Positions 1 to 6,587 of a stretch of DNA of 6,587 bases are shown here, piece after piece. The notes below the pieces were generated by a model, which was not told the DNA's origin, did no database searches, and worked only from the letters and a program-made list of their open reading frames with translations. A program made the position numbers and the translations under genes. Numbering within the stretch: position 1 is the first letter of the stretch; every line of letters begins with the position of its first letter. The stretch lies in assembly GCA_035537555.1 (NCBI GenBank), contig DATLMR010000153.1:1-6587 (forward strand), written 5' to 3'. The stretch is from DATLMR01 sp035537555 (GTDB lineage Bacteria; Acidobacteriota; Blastocatellia; UBA7656).

Positions 1-194
1 TCGCCGAAAATACCTTGAAGAAGATCGTCGAGAGCCGAGAAGAGGTTACGCGCGCGGCGGAAAAGGCCGAGGTGCCGTCGCGAGAGGCTGTAGCTCTGGG
101 CAGGAGACTGGGCCTTCGCGCGCTCGGGCGCGGCCCTGAAATGACAGCGGACAATGCAGGGGGTGGGGATCAAGACTATGCGTTATCTGATTGA
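1..194 (+). CDS. C-terminal fragment of an unrecognised upstream gene
   Basis: I do not recognise this protein. The frame whose first complete codon is at base 3 is open from the window edge to a TGA at 192-194, giving 63 residues. The first half is charged and helix-friendly (it begins AENTLKKIVESREEV), followed by an Arg/Gly/Leu-rich stretch (ALGRRLGLRALGRG) and an acidic, Gly-containing tail ending DYALSD. GC-rich third positions in the first two thirds and a natural amino-acid mix favour this frame. A competing frame is open to 139 but reads as Arg/Gly-rich noise. The stop lies inside the CHAT gene, overlapping its preferred start by 17 bases, and that gene's ribosome site falls within this tail. 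This suggests co-transcription and translational coupling. By position it could be a third component of the system, for example an adaptor or a protease target, but nothing in the visible part shows that. Confidence 0.6.
   Translation, partial: AENTLKKIVESREEVTRAAEKAEVPSREAVALGRRLGLRALGRGPEMTADNAGGGDQDYALSD
159..169 (+). promoter_or_regulatory. Ribosome binding site deciding the CHAT gene start
   Basis: A G-rich run, GGGGGTGGGGA, ends about 8-9 bases before the ATG at 178, which is normal Shine-Dalgarno spacing. The in-frame ATG at 154 lies before this run and has only weak purine sequence upstream. This favours a start at 178 (protein beginning MRYLIEV) over 154 (eight extra residues). The site sits inside the 3' end of the preceding gene, so ribosomes finishing that gene would pass directly over it. 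Confidence 0.6.
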
Positions 195-2463
195 AGTCGA
201 TAAGAACTGGAAGGTGACAATTACGAGCCCTTCCAGGCCGGATTGGAAATACGAGCGCGGCCTGCTGGAGAGGGTCGACGATAGCAGGGGGGCGAGCCTC
301 CCGATGCCTCCACACGGGGAGCTGTCTTCTACGGAGGAGTGGACCGTCCAGTTGATCGAGGACCTGTATGATCGGATCACCGGGCGCGATCCGCAGGACA
401 ACGACACGCAGAGGTTTGGATCGTACCTGTTCGATACCCTCGTGGGCCGGGCCGCGTGGGAGGACATGATGAGCACGGCGGTCGACCTGGGCGAGAAGAT
501 GATAGAGCTGGCCCTGTCATGGCCTAAGAATGAGAATGACCTCCATCGCCTTAATTGGGAGATGATGTATCACCCGACTCAAGGGAGGTTCTTCGCCGCC
601 GGGTTTCTCGACCCGCAGCTGGACCTCGCGATAACGCGGGTCGTGACCGGGACCGGCGGCCCTTTGTGGAAGGCGCGCCAGGCCGAGTCGCCGCCGCGCG
701 TGCTGTTTGTGATAGGCACGGCCGAGACTGAGGCCAGCATACGGCCCGGGGCCGAATACGTCGGGCTGCTCAGGCAACTGAACTACGACGGGCGCAGCAT
801 CCATTCCCGAGTCCTCCAACAGGCGAGCCCCACGCTTATCAAACACGAGATCAAAAGGTTTCATCCCGACGTGGTCCATTTCATCTCTCACGGAGACATC
901 AATCCGGAAAACGGTCGCGGTTATCTGACACTGGCGACCGAGAAGCAGGACCAGGGCTCCGTCGGAGGCGACCCCTACTATGCCGACCAGCTGATCAGCT
1001 TCCTGCGCGTAGAGGGGAGCTGCCCGCCGATGGTGGTGCTCAGCGCCTGTTTTTCGGCGGGCGACAATACCGGCAGAATGCTGGGCGCGCACCAGGCAGC
1101 CCCCCTCGCCGCGGAGCTTGTGGCGGGAGGCGTGCCTATAGTGATAGGCATGGCCGGTCGCGTCTCGGACCGGGGGTGCCGGTTGTTCACGATCAGCTTC
1201 GGACAGACTCTGCTCCAGGGCAGCGCCGTCGTGCGCGCGGCGGCCGAGGCCAGATGGGCGGCCTTCTTCCAGGGCGACACTCAAAAGACCGTCGATTGGG
1301 CATTCCCTACCGTCTTTATGGCCGAAGCGGTCGACCCTGCGTACGTTCCCGTCAACGTCTCTGAAAACGATCTCTCGCTTGAAATCAAGAAACGCATAAA
1401 GGCCTATGATCTGAATCGCGATCCGGTCTTCTGCGGCCGTAACGAATTCTTCGACGCGTTTTACGACCTCTTTGAGGGCCGTGATGACCCGAAATCGGTG
1501 TTGGCGATCTATACGAATAAACCTGCTCCGCGATTGGGCAGGACACGCCTGTTACAGGAATTGGCGGCGCAGGCGCTGCGCGATGCGCACGTGCCCTGCA
1601 TGATCTGCTCCGACCAGGCCGACTGGGAGCCCGGCATCAAGCACTCGGGCCAGCTGGCGGTCGAGCTTCTGAAGGCCATTGCGAACGCGAGGAAGGCTTT
1701 CAAGCTGGACCTGCCATTCGACAGCCAGATGCTCGCCCTTCTTTCGGGCAAGAAACCCATAGATATTCACTACCTCAAGGAGAGCTACGCTCCAAACATC
1801 GCCTTCTCCGAAGTTATAAAGCACTTCAGCAAATTGGAGAAGGAGCTGGCCCCGACCACGGATTCTTTGAAGGAGGCGATCTCCATTGACCTCGCCGCGC
1901 TCGCGGAGGATGCGCGCCTGAAACACGAGGTCACGAAGAGAATGAAGGGGCGGGTGCTGGTTTTTTTAGACGACGTGCACCAGTATGACGAGGCTGCGAC
2001 CGACCTCTTCAATAGCCTCCTCGGGCCGTTCGGACTGGGCACGGACGACGAGCCCGTGCCCGTGATATTGACGTTTTCAAAGGGGACGGCCGCCGACCAT
2101 TACCTCACGCCGATGCTTGAGAAACGGTCCTCAAAGCCGTGGCTGAACCTGAAACAATTAGAGCCTCTCAACTCGAACGGCGAGGACTTGATCGCCTGCG
2201 GGCAGGTGCTAATGCACCCTTTCAGGCGCGAGATGCGCCCCGGCATATCAGACACGCCGTGGGCCGTTAACGACGCGTTCAGGAATAAGATGTACATTGA
2301 CGCGCTCGAATCGGTATTTCGCAACAGCTTCGAGGGCATTCCGGACTTACTGTTCGAAGGGCGGATGTACGGCCCGGTTGAAGGAGCCAGGCTGGTGGAT
2401 TATCTGATCGACGCCAACGACGAGGCGGTGATGGAAGCTATGAAGCAGAGGCGAGGGCAGTAG
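178..2463 (+). CDS. CHAT-domain caspase-like protease fused to a degenerate STAND/AAA_16 NTPase domain
   Basis: Predicted soluble cysteine peptidase effector of 761 residues (769 if the ATG at 154 is used). Residues 1-170 look like the usual N-terminal part of CHAT proteins (FGSYLF near 80-85, LNWEMMY at 125-131). The peptidase core spans about 172-385. It has the catalytic His in VVHFISHGD (His238, codon 889), the catalytic Cys in VVLSACFSAG (Cys291, codon 1048), then the family's helix/strand block with AGGVPIVIGMAG and a closing WAFPTVFM. From about 415 a P-loop NTPase-like domain starts with a CGR box (Gly420-Arg421). Its Walker A position reads PAPRLGRT (449-456), lacking the first Gly and the Lys. 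Walker B is well formed (VLVFLDDVH, Asp598-Asp599), and a sensor-1-like strand VPVILTF lies near 627-633. About 100 further residues follow to the C-terminus. No signal peptide or membrane segment is seen. CHAT assignment is strong; inactivity of the NTPase and a conflict/cell-death role are inference. The stop is 2 bases before the next gene. Confidence 0.93.
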   Translation: MRYLIEVDKNWKVTITSPSRPDWKYERGLLERVDDSRGASLPMPPHGELSSTEEWTVQLIEDLYDRITGRDPQDNDTQRFGSYLFDTLVGRAAWEDMMSTAVDLGEKMIELALSWPKNENDLHRLNWEMMYHPTQGRFFAAGFLDPQLDLAITRVVTGTGGPLWKARQAESPPRVLFVIGTAETEASIRPGAEYVGLLRQLNYDGRSIHSRVLQQASPTLIKHEIKRFHPDVVHFISHGDINPENGRGYLTLATEKQDQGSVGGDPYYADQLISFLRVEGSCPPMVVLSACFSAGDNTGRMLGAHQAAPLAAELVAGGVPIVIGMAGRVSDRGCRLFTISFGQTLLQGSAVVRAAAEARWAAFFQGDTQKTVDWAFPTVFMAEAVDPAYVPVNVSENDLSLEIKKRIKAYDLNRDPVFCGRNEFFDAFYDLFEGRDDPKSVLAIYTNKPAPRLGRTRLLQELAAQALRDAHVPCMICSDQADWEPGIKHSGQLAVELLKAIANARKAFKLDLPFDSQMLALLSGKKPIDIHYLKESYAPNIAFSEVIKHFSKLEKELAPTTDSLKEAISIDLAALAEDARLKHEVTKRMKGRVLVFLDDVHQYDEAATDLFNSLLGPFGLGTDDEPVPVILTFSKGTAADHYLTPMLEKRSSKPWLNLKQLEPLNSNGEDLIACGQVLMHPFRREMRPGISDTPWAVNDAFRNKMYIDALESVFRNSFEGIPDLLFEGRMYGPVEGARLVDYLIDANDEAVMEAMKQRRGQ
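2448..2457 (+). promoter_or_regulatory. Ribosome binding site of the large STAND gene
   Basis: The purine-rich GAGGCGAGGG lies in the last codons of the CHAT gene, with its GAGGG part 8 bases before the ATG at 2466. Being embedded in the upstream coding sequence, with the upstream TAG only 2 bases before the ATG, it supports translational coupling and roughly matched synthesis of the two proteins. It also supports 2466 as the true start. Confidence 0.6.
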
Positions 2464-2465
2464 TC

Positions 2466-5400
2466 ATGTCAGAATCGGGATCGGCGCCCAAGGATTTCGA
2501 GGCCGAGTTCAGGTCGATACTGGACGGCATGGTCCAGAACCCTGAAGACGCCCGTCTTAACGTCGCCCTCAAGTCTCTCTTCGACCGCGAGCAAGAGCAG
2601 CGGCTTGAAGACCTCGGTCTGTTTGACCCGCTCTCTCTGGCCTGGCTCGCTCTAGCGCCCGGGTGGACCGAGCATCTCGCCGCCAGGTGCGAATTCCCCA
2701 CGGGCGATTTTACCTCCCTGACCGAGTTCCTGAGCCGCGCGGAAGCGGCCGGCCTCTGCACGCGCAATACGTCTACGGATATCGACGGCAGCCAGATGTC
2801 GCACTTCTGGATGCCGGAAGCCGCGCGCGTCAAAATGCTCAACAAGCTGCGCCAGGCCCGGGGCGTAGCCTTCCTGCACGATAGCCTCGCCGATATAGCG
2901 CAACGCGTCATGAATGCGAAAGAAGACAACCTGGAGCCCGCTCCGGTCGTGATGAGGTGGGCGGAGGTGGCCCTGCACGCGGGGGGCGGGCCGGGCAACG
3001 CGGGGCGATGGCTGACAGACCGCATTCAGAGCCTGTTGGAGAAGGATGATCTCGGAGAGGCCCTCGCCTGGGTGCGCGCGGGCACGTCCGTAGCCCAGGC
3101 CGTCGGAGGCGAGATCGAGTCGTCGGTTCGCATAGGCAATCGCCGGGTAGATCTCGCCTACCGCTATAAGCAGGACCTGCGACACCTGGAGCGTTTTCAA
3201 GAGCGAACGGAGCTGACCGACGAATTCCTTAGATTGCTGGAAGAGCCGGAGACGGGCAGATCGAATGACGTATGGGCGCTCCATTACATAGGCATGGGCG
3301 GAGTGGGTAAGACCATGCTGCTGCGCCATATCACCGCGAAGCTGATACGGGGCCTGGGAGGCACATCGACCCGGGTGGACTTCGACCACCTGAGCCCCGA
3401 TTACCCCGTGCGCCGCCCGGCCCAATTGCTCGCGGAGCTGGCCGACGAGCTGAAGCTGCAAGTCACGTCCGGAAAGCAGGACTACATCTTCGAAGAGTTT
3501 CGCGGCCGTGTAAGCGCTCTGCACGAAGCCCTGAGCGAAGAGCAGCCCCATGAAGATCCCCTCGACAGCATCAACCGGCAAGAGTTCCTGCCGGTGCTGC
3601 GCTCTTTTTGCGCCCTCCTGGAACTGCTGCCGAGACCGCTCGTCTTTATACTCGATACCTGCGAAGAGCTGGCCAAATTACAGCCGGGCGGAACGAGGAT
3701 ACCCGGCGTCGAGGCCACCTTCAAGATACTCGAAGAGATCCATAGCCAGATCCCCTGGCTGCGAGTCGTCTTCGCCGGAAGACGACTGCTGGCCCAGTCC
3801 GGAGGGGATTTGACCGGCGAGTCGAACGGCGGGTGGGTGATGAAATCCCTGCCCCTGGAACACGGCAGATCTTACCTGCCGGAGCACAAGCCTTACCTGC
3901 GCCTTCGCGAGATAAGGGGATTCGACGGCGAAGAGGCCGGCGAGTACTTCAGCAAAACGAGAAAGCTCGATATAAGCGACGAGATGCGAGACGCGATTCT
4001 CAAGCGCGGGCGGGAGACGGGCTCGGCGGCGGATGTGACCTGGGTGCCTGAACGGCCCGGGGATAAAGATGCGCGCTATAACCCGTTCGACCTCGCGCTG
4101 TACGCCGACTGGGTCTCTGAAGACCCGAAGCTGTCGGTCGACGTCATCGCGTCGGGCGAGACGGACCCTTATATCGACATGCGCATAATCCGCCGCATCA
4201 ATCAACCGAACGTGCAGGCCCTGCTGCCCGCGGTCGTGCTCTTACGCCGTTTCGATAAAAAGATGCTGCGCCCCGCGCTTCGGGCGAGCGAGGCGGCTTT
4301 TGCCGAAGCCTACAGGGAGATAAGCGATCAGGAATGGATAGAGTGTCAGCCTGACGAGGCGCTCAATACGACGTTTTTGGAGATCAACCAGAGCCTTTAT
4401 CCCCGGCTGCGAAAGTATTACGACCACCCGTCGCGCTCTTCGCGCCTTGAAGACGCGAAGAGCCGGCTAGCTCCCAACCTCGCCGAGATGGTGCGCGACC
4501 GGCCGTTGCGGGACCTCGACGTCAACCACGTGGATGCGGCCCTGTGCCTGTTGCCGCCACCGCAGGCGGCCACGCTGTGGGACGGGCTTTCCAGGCGGAT
4601 AGCCGCCGAGGTCGAATGGGGCTGGGCGCAGAAAGTGGCCGGGCACATCCTGGGCGAAGACGGGGCGGTCGGCACGGTCGATTCTTGCCTGAGATCGGCC
4701 GTGAGAGCCACTTTGACGTCGGCGCTGATCCACAGCTCCCCCGACTACGACGCGACGGAAGGCTGGATAGAGGTGGAGAAAACGGCGGGCAAATATCCCG
4801 ACCCCGCGACGGGCGAATGGCTGGCCAGGCGGGCCCGCGCCGGGCAGATCTCCGCGCGTTCAAGCAAGATCGCTCCCGGAGCCCGGGCGAAAGAGCTTTG
4901 GGAAGCCCTCGCCGCGTTCCCGGAAGGCGCGGACGCGAGCGACCCGATCGGCTTCGACCGCGTAGAGCAATTGGCGGCTTCTTTGTGCGCGGCAATCGAA
5001 TCCCTGCTTGAGGTCGAGGAGTCAAAAGGCGCGGCTTCTCCCCGACTCGACGCCTCACCGTTCCCTCCCTGGTGCGAGAGGCTGAGAAACTGCGGCGTCT
5101 CAAGCGAGCTGATCGCTTTCGCCTGGTCTCTGGGCGGGAGGGTATTCGCGCTTAACAGCCGATGGGACGATGCGAATCGCATGTTAGGGAAGGCGGAGGA
5201 AGAGGAGCCCCTTGAGGGCAGGGGCGGGCAGCCGGACAGCCCGCGACCGGACAATCTCTTAACGCGGCAGAGGTGGGCCGATTGGCGCGCGCCGGACTCC
5301 CTGGTCCTCCGCGTCAGGCTCGAACGCCTGCTCTTAACGCGCCCCGAGGTCAACCCTCCTTCTGCCGAGCGGCTCGTCGAATTGCAGCAGAAGGCCGTGA

Positions 5401-6587
5401 GGCGTCTGAGAAGCATAGACGCGGAGCGGCTCGTCTCCCTCACATTGAAACTGCGGTCGGCACTCAAGCCGCCGGACGCAACGGAGCTGGAGGCGATCGG
5501 CAAAGCGGACGATTACGACATGGACCGCCACCCTGTTTGCGTGGCCCATCGCAGCGTGCCTCCCCTGTTCGCCACGGTGGCTCTCGGCTGGCTGGCGATA
5601 GGCAACGTCGAGCGCGCCCTCGATCTCGTCGAGGAGCGAAGAGAAGCGGCAACCGAGACGCGCCGCGATCCGGGGACCGTGCGTGAAGCGGAAGTCGCAA
5701 AGCTGCAAATAATCCGGCGCATGCGCCTGGACTCTCACGGCAAGAGCCTGATCAAGCGCATGTCTGAATCGAAAAACCTCAATGACATGGCCCTGGCGCT
5801 CCCTCTGATCGCGCTGATCGGCCAACCGGACCGCAGAAGCCCTGCCGGCTCGCTCCAGCAGGTTACGCCTTACGGGCTGCATATATGGTGGAGCTGCCAG
5901 AGCCTTCTTAAACCTGAGACTGCCTCCCTTGTGCTGGACCAGATGTGCGGGCTGCAAGACCTCTTAATGGCGCAGGCTGCGCTGAGGCCTGAGGAGACGG
6001 ATATTCTCTCGGCGCTACTCGATATGGAGGAGGCGAGACTTGTCGCCGATAGGCTTAAAATAGCAGCCAATCTCTCTTCTTTCTCCTTGCCCGATTTCGC
6101 CGTCGGACTAACCGACTTGCCGTGGGGAGAATCAGAACCGCGGTACCGGCTCTTATTGAGGAAGGCCGCGCTCGGCCCGAGAAGAGGTGATGAGCCGGAA
6201 GCGCCGATCGGGTCGCGGAGAAGGGCCGAGATAGCGCTCGAAGAAGGCGAGCTGCTGGCTTTGCGCTTGCCGGAGCGAGCAATCTACCTGTTCGATCTGG
6301 CGCACACATGGTTCGAGCAGGCCGATGATCCGGTCGGCATGACGATTGCCTCCACGCTGAGAGTCATCGCTTTGATAAACGCGGGAGAGGCTCAATCGGT
6401 GCGGCAGTCTTTAAACACGATGCTGTGGCCGGATTACGAGCGGCTTACCGTGAGCGGAGTGGCGGCCGACCTGCCGCCGTGGCATGAGCTTGTGGAATTG
6501 CGCGATGGCACCGGCGAGCTGAGCGCGAAGCTGGGCCATCCCTGGTGGGAGGGGTGGCTCAGCCGCATCTTTTATTGCCTGGTCTGG
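2466..6587 (+). CDS. Large STAND-class NTPase with long helical/TPR-like C-terminal region (3' end outside window)
   Basis: The frame is open from ATG 2466 to the last base: at least 1374 residues with no stop, so the protein is truncated by the window edge. Domains in order: an acidic N-terminus; a probable winged-helix segment at about 55-128 (helix around LTEFLSRAEAAGLCTR, then a FWMPEAAR wing/helix); a helical linker to about 240; then a STAND P-loop NTPase opened by FQERTELTDEFL (244-255). Walker A is GMGGVGKT (276-283, Lys282, bases 3291-3314). Walker B is LVFILDTCEEL (392-402, Asp397), a form common in bacterial STAND NTPases. VVFAGRR (434-440) fits the sensor-1 strand, LREIRGFDGEEAGEYF the start of the lid, and NPFDLALYADW (539-549) the position of the GxP-type motif. 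Beyond about 560 the sequence is mainly helical, with TPR/superhelix-like stretches near 898-915, 1039-1062 and 1269-1310. No membrane segment is seen. It is the likely ATP-dependent sensor/regulator of the adjoining CHAT protease. The fold class is well supported; the ligand, and any C-terminal effector beyond the window, are unknown. Confidence 0.9.
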   Translation, partial: MSESGSAPKDFEAEFRSILDGMVQNPEDARLNVALKSLFDREQEQRLEDLGLFDPLSLAWLALAPGWTEHLAARCEFPTGDFTSLTEFLSRAEAAGLCTRNTSTDIDGSQMSHFWMPEAARVKMLNKLRQARGVAFLHDSLADIAQRVMNAKEDNLEPAPVVMRWAEVALHAGGGPGNAGRWLTDRIQSLLEKDDLGEALAWVRAGTSVAQAVGGEIESSVRIGNRRVDLAYRYKQDLRHLERFQERTELTDEFLRLLEEPETGRSNDVWALHYIGMGGVGKTMLLRHITAKLIRGLGGTSTRVDFDHLSPDYPVRRPAQLLAELADELKLQVTSGKQDYIFEEFRGRVSALHEALSEEQPHEDPLDSINRQEFLPVLRSFCALLELLPRPLVFILDTCEELAKLQPGGTRIPGVEATFKILEEIHSQIPWLRVVFAGRRLLAQSGGDLTGESNGGWVMKSLPLEHGRSYLPEHKPYLRLREIRGFDGEEAGEYFSKTRKLDISDEMRDAILKRGRETGSAADVTWVPERPGDKDARYNPFDLALYADWVSEDPKLSVDVIASGETDPYIDMRIIRRINQPNVQALLPAVVLLRRFDKKMLRPALRASEAAFAEAYREISDQEWIECQPDEALNTTFLEINQSLYPRLRKYYDHPSRSSRLEDAKSRLAPNLAEMVRDRPLRDLDVNHVDAALCLLPPPQAATLWDGLSRRIAAEVEWGWAQKVAGHILGEDGAVGTVDSCLRSAVRATLTSALIHSSPDYDATEGWIEVEKTAGKYPDPATGEWLARRARAGQISARSSKIAPGARAKELWEALAAFPEGADASDPIGFDRVEQLAASLCAAIESLLEVEESKGAASPRLDASPFPPWCERLRNCGVSSELIAFAWSLGGRVFALNSRWDDANRMLGKAEEEEPLEGRGGQPDSPRPDNLLTRQRWADWRAPDSLVLRVRLERLLLTRPEVNPPSAERLVELQQKAVRRLRSIDAERLVSLTLKLRSALKPPDATELEAIGKADDYDMDRHPVCVAHRSVPPLFATVALGWLAIGNVERALDLVEERREAATETRRDPGTVREAEVAKLQIIRRMRLDSHGKSLIKRMSESKNLNDMALALPLIALIGQPDRRSPAGSLQQVTPYGLHIWWSCQSLLKPETASLVLDQMCGLQDLLMAQAALRPEETDILSALLDMEEARLVADRLKIAANLSSFSLPDFAVGLTDLPWGESEPRYRLLLRKAALGPRRGDEPEAPIGSRRRAEIALEEGELLALRLPERAIYLFDLAHTWFEQADDPVGMTIASTLRVIALINAGEAQSVRQSLNTMLWPDYERLTVSGVAADLPPWHELVELRDGTGELSAKLGHPWWEGWLSRIFYCLVW

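Noticed and set aside
2..139. Alternative open frame at the left edge ending in TGA 137-139
   Set aside because: Its translation is dominated by Arg and Gly, as expected of an out-of-frame read. The frame ending at 194 has better codon and amino-acid character.
154..177. Upstream ATG extending the CHAT protein by eight residues
   Set aside because: There is no good ribosome site before 154, while a G-rich site sits at normal distance before ATG 178. MRYLIEV is also a more natural protein start. It cannot be fully excluded.
517..1284. Minus-strand open frame (255 codons) opposite the CHAT domain
   Set aside because: It is antisense to the catalytic core. Its translation is His/Arg/Gly-rich without motifs, typical of a shadow frame.
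2652..3581. Long minus-strand open frame (309 codons) opposite the STAND gene
   Set aside because: It lies wholly antisense to an NTPase-coding region with clear Walker motifs. Its product shows no domain pattern, and long antisense frames are expected in GC-rich coding DNA.
5255..5341. Short repeated string CTCTTAACGCG occurring twice about 75 bases apart
   Set aside because: Both copies lie inside the coding frame and encode the same LLT. There is no further similarity around them and no regular spacing, so coincidence or local codon preference suffices.
5334..5957. Minus-strand open frame (207 codons) near the 3' end
   Set aside because: It overlaps the continuous plus-strand STAND frame, and its composition looks like reverse-complement noise. 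No ribosome site or motif supports it.

Overview
This window is a tightly packed, one-direction gene cluster (+ strand) of the prokaryotic biological-conflict type. It contains a CHAT-family (caspase-like) cysteine protease gene followed directly by a very large STAND-class P-loop NTPase gene. The tail of a third, unrecognised gene lies upstream. The DNA is GC-rich throughout, with Shine-Dalgarno-type ribosome sites, no introns and almost no intergenic space, so the source is a bacterium or archaeon. The coding regions use ATA for isoleucine and AGG/AGA for arginine freely despite the high GC content. By hand count, about 22 of 54 Ile codons in the large gene are ATA. No feature allows a confident taxonomic assignment.

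Layout. Positions 1-194 hold the last 63 codons of an upstream gene whose start lies outside the window; its stop overlaps the next start by 17 bases. Positions 178-2463 encode a 761-residue protein with an N-terminal CHAT peptidase (His238/Cys291 pair intact) fused to an AAA_16/STAND-like NTPase domain. That domain's Walker B is good, but its Walker A reads PAPRLGRT instead of GxxxxGK[ST]. After a 2-base gap, positions 2466-6587 encode at least 1374 residues and are still open at the window end. This second protein has a probable N-terminal winged-helix region, a helical linker, a STAND NTPase with intact Walker A (GMGGVGKT) and Walker B (LVFILDTCEEL), and then more than 800 residues of mostly helical, partly TPR-like sequence.

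How they may work together (inference). The large STAND protein looks like the ATP-dependent sensor/switch, with the helical tail as the candidate ligand-sensing and autoinhibitory region. The CHAT protein looks like the protease effector, whose degenerate NTPase domain could serve as a docking or co-oligomerisation module. This resembles NLR-caspase logic split across two co-translated genes, and fits an anti-phage or regulated cell-death system. Neither the trigger nor the protease substrate can be read from the sequence. There is no RNA gene, CRISPR array, insertion sequence or terminator, and no stretch over 300 bases lacks a gene.
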